NCBI RefSeq assembly: GCF_003696365.1
Contig: NZ_RFFM01000002.1
Location: 744,001 to 808,000 of the forward strand
Length of the DNA: 64,000 nucleotides
From: Stutzerimonas zhaodongensis
Lineage (GTDB): Bacteria; Pseudomonadota; Gammaproteobacteria; Pseudomonadales; Pseudomonadaceae
Direction: 5' to 3'
The translations under genes were made by a program, and so were the position numbers. Position 1 is the stretch's first letter; every line of letters starts with the position of its first letter. The notes beneath the pieces are model-generated. The model ran no database searches, had not been told where the DNA came from, and was given only the letters and a program-made list of their open reading frames with translations. This document shows, piece by piece, positions 59,317 through 64,000 of this stretch.

Positions 59317-60726
59317 TTACAGCGGTTTGCCGCGATTGCCGTGCTCGGTGACAAAGGCTTGCATGGCCTTCAGGTCGTTGCTCAGGACCGTACAGCGCTC
59401 GGGACGCTCGAACAGGTCAGCCAGATGAGCCGGTAACTCCAGCGCCTTGCCTACGCCAGCTTTCTCTACCGCCTCCGGGAATTTGACCGGGTGCGCGGTG
59501 GCTAGCGTCACCATTGGTATCGCCAGGCTGCGGCGGCATTCACGCGCCGCGTAGACGCCGATCGCCGTATGCGGGTCCAGCAGCTCACCAGTGGCCTCAA
59601 AGACCTCGGCGATGGTTTTGCATGTCTGCTCATCGTCTACGGCAAGCGAATCGAAGAGCTTGCGTGCTTCGGTCCAGCGCTCTTCCTCTACCGAGAGTTT
59701 GCCGCTGGCTTTGAAGGCACTCATGAGTTCGGCTACCGCAGCACCATTACGGCCGTGAAGGTCGAATAGCAGGCGTTCGAAGTTGGACGACACCATGATG
59801 TCCATCGACGGTGAAAGCGACGGATGCAGGGTGTCCTTATCGTAGCGGTTGCCGCTCATGAAACGATGGAGGATGTCGTTGCGGTTGGTGGCGACCACCA
59901 GCTGGCTGATCGGCAGGCCCATATTGCGTGCCAGATAACCTGCGAAGATGTCGCCGAAATTACCGGTCGGCACCGAGAATGCAACCGAGCGAGCCGGCCC
60001 GCCAAGCTGCAGCGCCGCATGGAAGTAGTAAACGATCTGGGCCATGATTCGCGCCCAGTTGATCGAGTTGACGGCGACCAGACGAGTACCTTTCAGGAAG
60101 CCCTGATCGGCGAAGCTATCCTTGACCATCTCTTGGCAGTCATCGAAGTTGCCTTCGATGGCGATATTGTGGATGTTCTCGCCAGAGATAGTGGTCATCT
60201 GCCGACGCTGTACTTCAGATACGCGGTTATGCGGGTGCAGGATGAAGATATCCACGTTATCGCAGCGGCGACAGCCTTCGATCGCCGCTGAACCAGTGTC
60301 CCCGGACGTCGCACCAATGATTACGACCCGCTCCCCGCGCTTTGCGAGCACATAGTCAAGTAGACGCCCTAACAACTGAAGGGCGAAATCCTTGAACGCC
60401 AACGTTGGACCATGGAACAGCTCGAGCACCCATTCATTGCTATCCAGCTGGCGTAGCGGCGCGACGGCGCTATGCGCGAAGACGCCATAGGTTTCTTGCA
60501 AAATCTGTTTGAAATCTGCATCCGGAATACTGCCGGCAACGAACGGGCGCATCACTTTGAATGCAAGCTCGTGATACGGCAGGCCCGACCAGGATGCAAT
60601 CTCCTCGACGGTGAACCGCGGCAGATTTTCTGGCACATAGAGGCCGCCATCGCTGGCCAGCCCGGCTAGCAGTACGTCTTCGAAATTCAGAGCGGGCGCC
60701 TGGCCACGGGTACTGATGTAGCGCAT
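59317..60726 (-). CDS. thrC: Threonine synthase
   Basis: Converts O-phosphohomoserine to threonine with PLP. The 469-residue protein is of the longer gammaproteobacterial type (MRYISTRGQAPALNFEDVLLAG, start). The PLP Lys is in LAFKDFALQLLG and the phosphate-binding loop is GATSGDTGSAAIEG. It is downstream of hom with 59 bases between, so the two form an operon. Confidence 0.96.
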   Translation of the reverse strand: MRYISTRGQAPALNFEDVLLAGLASDGGLYVPENLPRFTVEEIASWSGLPYHELAFKVMRPFVAGSIPDADFKQILQETYGVFAHSAVAPLRQLDSNEWVLELFHGPTLAFKDFALQLLGRLLDYVLAKRGERVVIIGATSGDTGSAAIEGCRRCDNVDIFILHPHNRVSEVQRRQMTTISGENIHNIAIEGNFDDCQEMVKDSFADQGFLKGTRLVAVNSINWARIMAQIVYYFHAALQLGGPARSVAFSVPTGNFGDIFAGYLARNMGLPISQLVVATNRNDILHRFMSGNRYDKDTLHPSLSPSMDIMVSSNFERLLFDLHGRNGAAVAELMSAFKASGKLSVEEERWTEARKLFDSLAVDDEQTCKTIAEVFEATGELLDPHTAIGVYAARECRRSLAIPMVTLATAHPVKFPEAVEKAGVGKALELPAHLADLFERPERCTVLSNDLKAMQAFVTEHGNRGKPL

Positions 60727-60785
60727 TGTTCAAACCTTCGTTGGAAGCGAATTGCGGGAGCGCTCACGCAGCCCGGCATTGCTGA

Positions 60786-62090
60786 TTAGTTCAGTTGCTC
60801 GACCCGGATGCGCACCACGCTGCCGACCACGTCGGCCAGCGCTTCGAGCGCCGCAATGGCGTCGTTGATCCGCTGCTCGACTACACGGTGCGTAACCAGA
60901 ATGACGGGCACCAGCCCATCCTGGACCTCGGCTTCCTTCTGCATGATCGATTCGATGTTGATGCCACGCTCGGACAGGATGGTTGCCACTTGAGCGAGAA
61001 CGCCCGGATGATCTTTGGCCTGAATACGAAGGTAGTAGGCACTTTCACAAGATTCGATCGCCAGGATCGGATGGGCAGAAAGCGAATCAGGCTGGAACGC
61101 AAGATGCGGAACGCGGTTGTTAGGGTCGGTGGTCAGCGCGCGCGCAACATCGACTAGATCCGCCACCACAGCCGAGGCGGTTGGCTCCATTCCGGCGCCA
61201 GCGCCGTAGTAGAGGGTCGAGCCAACAGCATCGCCGTTGACCATGACCGCATTCATTACACCGTTGACATTGGCAATCAGCCGATCCGCAGGAATGAGCG
61301 TCGGATGAACGCGCAACTCGATGCCCGACGCCGTACTACGAGCCACACCTAGATGCTTGATGCGGTAGCCCAGCGCTTCGGCATAATTAACGTCGGCTGT
61401 GGTTAATTGTGAGATACCCTCGGTATAGGCCTTGTCGAACTGAAGCGGCACGCCGAAGGCAATAGAAGCAAGGATGGTCAACTTGTGGGCCGCGTCGATG
61501 CCCTCGACATCAAAAGTGGGATCAGCTTCCGCGTAACCAAGCTCCTGGGCTTCCTGGAGAACGTCCTCGAAGGTCCGCCCTTTCTCACGCATCTCGGTGA
61601 GAATGAAGTTGCCAGTGCCATTGATGATGCCAGCGAGCCAATTGATCTGATTACCAGCGAGGCCTTCGCGGATCGCCTTGATGATGGGAATGCCGCCCGC
61701 GACCGACGCCTCGAAAGCGACGATCACACCTTTCTCACGCGCTTTAGCGAAGATTTCGTTGCCATGGACTGCGATCAACGCCTTGTTTGCAGTGACCACA
61801 TGCTTGCCGTTCTCGAGAGCTTTGAGCACCAACTCACGAGCCAGGGTATAGCCACCTATCAGTTCGACAACGATATCGATCTCGGGATTATTGGCCACTT
61901 CGAATATATCGGCGGTAATCGGGGTGTCGCCGGTGTCGCACTTGGGGTTTGCACGACGAGCCGCAATTTGCGCGACTTCAATCCCACGGCCTGCTCGGCG
62001 TGCGATCTCCGCAGCATTGCGCTCGAGCACATTGAAGGTACCGCCACCGACGGTTCCCAACCCACAGATGCCCACTTTCACCGGTTTCAA
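60786..62090 (-). CDS. hom: Homoserine dehydrogenase
   Basis: Reduces aspartate semialdehyde to homoserine. The 434-residue protein has the NAD(P) loop GLGTVGGGTF, catalytic region NGTGNFILTEM and a C-terminal ACT domain (~355-430) that binds threonine for feedback control. The start is TTG at 62090, six bases after GGGGAG, which gives the family N-terminus (MKPVKVGICGLGTVGG); the ATG at 62138 lacks a ribosome site and adds 16 unrelated residues. Forms an operon with thrC. Confidence 0.94.
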   Translation of the reverse strand: MKPVKVGICGLGTVGGGTFNVLERNAAEIARRAGRGIEVAQIAARRANPKCDTGDTPITADIFEVANNPEIDIVVELIGGYTLARELVLKALENGKHVVTANKALIAVHGNEIFAKAREKGVIVAFEASVAGGIPIIKAIREGLAGNQINWLAGIINGTGNFILTEMREKGRTFEDVLQEAQELGYAEADPTFDVEGIDAAHKLTILASIAFGVPLQFDKAYTEGISQLTTADVNYAEALGYRIKHLGVARSTASGIELRVHPTLIPADRLIANVNGVMNAVMVNGDAVGSTLYYGAGAGMEPTASAVVADLVDVARALTTDPNNRVPHLAFQPDSLSAHPILAIESCESAYYLRIQAKDHPGVLAQVATILSERGINIESIMQKEAEVQDGLVPVILVTHRVVEQRINDAIAALEALADVVGSVVRIRVEQLN

Positions 62091-62199
62091 GATGCGCTCC
62101 CCATTGCCAGCGAACGGCGCCACACAGCGGCCGAACAAAAGAGTCGCACATTACGAAGCGAGCGAGATTTAGTCAAATCCGCGGCGACGGTGAACGCCG

Positions 62200-62697
62200 C
62201 TAGTCAGCGTTGTCCTGCAATCCTAGACGCTGATGCCATTGGGCAAGGGATTCGTCCGGATACTCATCGAAACAACGATCGTCGGGCCCAACCTGTGGTT
62301 CTACCCAGGATGCCTTGGAGCCGAGCATCAGATGGGTGCACTCTGGTGGGCTGGGCAAGTCGCTGTCTATCGCCGAGGCCAGCGGATGGACAAGATCGGG
62401 CCAGTTCGGATCCCACAGCCAAAGCGCACTACCACAGACTTTGCAAAAGTGGCGCTGACCATCGCTGACCCGGGCTGAGCCGGTTTCAGGATCGATCATT
62501 CGAGCTTGATAAACGCTCAGATTCTCCCGACCCTCGACGGCGAGGGTCCGATTGTCTCCGCCCAGATTGATTGCATAACCGCCCGCCCCAGCCGTCTTGC
62601 GACAGATTGAGCAATAACAGCGCATGAACGGATAAGGCTCAGCCGATTCGAGTGAAAAACGAACAGCCTTGCAGTGACAGGAACCTTCAAGTTTCAT
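62200..62697 (-). CDS. GFA (glutathione-dependent formaldehyde-activating) family protein
   Basis: A 165-residue zinc-binding protein of the Mss4-like fold. Cys pairs are in GSCHCKAVRF, CYCSICRKT and FCKVCGSALW, the GFA/CENP-V pattern. The family is named for an enzyme that condenses formaldehyde with glutathione, but many members have unknown roles. No formaldehyde genes are nearby. It separates hom from dsbC, which are adjacent in P. aeruginosa, so it is probably an insertion. Confidence 0.82.
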   Translation of the reverse strand: MKLEGSCHCKAVRFSLESAEPYPFMRCYCSICRKTAGAGGYAINLGGDNRTLAVEGRENLSVYQARMIDPETGSARVSDGQRHFCKVCGSALWLWDPNWPDLVHPLASAIDSDLPSPPECTHLMLGSKASWVEPQVGPDDRCFDEYPDESLAQWHQRLGLQDNAD

Positions 62698-62810
62698 CTA
62701 ATCGCCTCCTCAGTGCACCTTCTAGCTTTGAACACGGGAGGCGTTACAGTTCCAAGGTCCGGTAAGGAGTGGCTACCTTATTGCGTCGGCGCCACCCCCA
62801 CCCTATCAGG

Positions 62811-63542
62811 CTACTGCGCTCTAAGGGCCAGCTCTGCGAGCTGCGGTGCCGGCTGATAACCAGGAATGATCTGACCGTCGGCCAGAATGATCGCTGGGGT
62901 TCCTTGAACGCCGATCAACTGGCCCAACTCATATTGCTTGGCAACCGGATTCTCGCAACTGGCGGCCGGGACCTCCTCACGGGCCTTGGCTTTGTTCATT
63001 GCTGCTTGAGGATCTTTCGCGCACCAGACACTGGTCAGCGTATTGGCACCATGACTCCCCATCCCCTGCCGTGGGAAGGCCATGTAGCGAACCTCGACAC
63101 CCAGCCGGTTAAGCTCGGCGACCTCGCTGTGTAGCTTCTGGCAGTAACCGCAGTCCGTATCGGTGAAGACGGTGATATGAGTCTTCGGATTCTTGGGTGC
63201 GAAGATGACCATCTCGTTTTCAGGAACCGCCTCGATAGTCTTTTCAACGGAGCGGTTTTGGGCCTGCTCGGTCAGATTGGAAGCTTGGCCGTCCTTGAAC
63301 TGAAACATGTATCCCTGAATCACAAACTGGCCGTCAGCGCTGGCGTAGAGCTGCCGCCCACCTTTGAGCTGAACTTGATACACACCGTCCATGGGGCTTT
63401 CGGCAATCGCCTCGATTGGCATGTCGGGCTGGATGGAGTGGAGCGAATCACGAATGGCCTTGTCGGCATCGGCATCGGCAGCCAGAGCAAAAGTGCTGGC
63501 AAGGCCGAGCGAAACGGCAGCAAATAAACGAGTCACGCGCAT
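62811..63542 (-). CDS. dsbC: Periplasmic disulphide isomerase DsbC
   Basis: Shuffles wrong disulphides in the periplasm and is kept reduced by DsbD. The 243-residue precursor has a signal peptide (cleavage near TFALA), an N-terminal dimerisation domain (~25-80) and a thioredoxin domain with active site DTDCGYCQKLH. A second Cys pair (WCAKD, ASCENP) is present. Start at 63542 follows CAGGAG. Upstream lies xerD, the usual neighbour. Confidence 0.95.
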   Translation of the reverse strand: MRVTRLFAAVSLGLASTFALAADADADKAIRDSLHSIQPDMPIEAIAESPMDGVYQVQLKGGRQLYASADGQFVIQGYMFQFKDGQASNLTEQAQNRSVEKTIEAVPENEMVIFAPKNPKTHITVFTDTDCGYCQKLHSEVAELNRLGVEVRYMAFPRQGMGSHGANTLTSVWCAKDPQAAMNKAKAREEVPAASCENPVAKQYELGQLIGVQGTPAIILADGQIIPGYQPAPQLAELALRAQ

Positions 63543-63668
63543 GGAGTCTCCTGGCGACTTCGATCGAGGGAAAGGCCAGCAGATTAACATAGCCCCAACT
63601 ATCGAGCCCGAGGCGTCGGCTGCCCGTGCAATGACTTTGTGGGACGCCGCGCACCTTTGCGCCCGCCG

Positions 63669-64000
63669 TCAACCGCGCGGGTGATGTTGCGCATGCAGTT
63701 CTTGCAGACGCGCGCGCGCGATGTGCGTATAGATCTGCGTGGTCGACAGATCGCTGTGGCCCAACAACATCTGGACAGTTCTAAGATCGGCGCCGTGATT
63801 GAGCAGATGCGTGGCGAATGCGTGACGCAGGGTGTGCGGGGAGATGGACGCCGCTATTCCAGCCTGGCGTGCATGCAGTTTGATTCGATGCCAGAACGTC
63901 TGACGTGTCATCAGATCGCCACGCCGGCTGGGAAACACCACATCGCTGGGCTTACCTGCAAGAAGCACCTCACGCGCATCGCGCATGTAACGCGTAACCC
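63669..64000 (-). CDS. xerD: Site-specific tyrosine recombinase XerD, N-terminus beyond window
   Basis: The frame stays open to the right edge; the last 110 residues are seen. They hold the C-terminal catalytic residues: Arg in [20 protein letters not shown], His in [11 protein letters not shown] and the nucleophile Tyr in [13 protein letters not shown]. XerD acts with XerC at dif to resolve chromosome dimers. The dsbC neighbour is typical and the C-terminal sequence fits XerD rather than XerC. Confidence 0.93.
   Translation of the reverse strand, partial: VTRYMRDAREVLLAGKPSDVVFPSRRGDLMTRQTFWHRIKLHARQAGIAASISPHTLRHAFATHLLNHGADLRTVQMLLGHSDLSTTQIYTHIARARLQELHAQHHPRG

Overview
The window is a stretch of Pseudomonas chromosome. 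Protein sequences and gene order suggest the P. stutzeri (Stutzerimonas) side of the genus. Supporting blocks are algU-mucABCD-lepA-lepB-rnc-era-recO-pdxJ, icp-asrA-pruR-putA-putP, rsxABCDGE-nth followed by a PA3496-type small gene, gloA-argG-motY-pyrC-rnt, and thrC-hom-dsbC-xerD. Each block is known from P. aeruginosa, where they lie far apart; here they are joined, so the window is a rearranged mosaic relative to that species. No rRNA, tRNA, CRISPR array or insertion sequence was seen.

Left end (1-7.7 kb): the accessory part. An AT-richer reading frame runs off the left edge and encodes at least 777 residues of a Gly/Ala-rich, possibly HrpK-like protein. Next come an SOS-type umuDC pair with a perfect LexA box, a divergent DNA/RNA non-specific endonuclease, a secreted alpha/beta hydrolase and a small lipoprotein.

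7.8-20.3 kb: proline catabolism. Two nearly identical Na+/proline symporter genes in the same orientation bracket a tightly coupled four-gene operon (cupredoxin-like protein, membrane EAL phosphodiesterase, DUF3034 outer-membrane protein, truncated-globin lipoprotein) and a DUF3203 gene. putA encodes a bifunctional PutA without a DNA-binding domain. It is preceded by a 21-bp-spaced direct repeat and by pruR, an AraC-type activator gene.

20.4-46.4 kb: a Lon-type protease (asrA) with a sigma-32-like promoter, a chagasin-type inhibitor, the tRNA-modifying cmoAB pair, pdxJ/recO/era/rnc/lepB/lepA, the envelope-stress operon algU-mucABCD with its own AlgU-type promoter, and the divergent nadB. These are followed by ygfX-sdhE and the divergent ygfZ, an HDOD protein, DUF4142, ung, an orphan ABC binding protein and an enoyl-CoA hydratase.

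46.6-64 kb: rsxABCDGE-nth, a membrane electron-transfer complex whose RsxC carries a tandem 66-residue coiled-coil repeat that is nearly identical at the DNA level. Then come core metabolic genes (gloA, argG, pyrC, thrC, hom), motY, rnt, a GFA-family protein, dsbC and the start-truncated end of xerD.

Most of the window is ordinary core genome. The points most worth pursuing are the truncated left-end protein, the cupredoxin/c-di-GMP/globin operon, the RsxC repeat expansion, and the regulatory sites proposed for putA, asrA, algU and umuDC.
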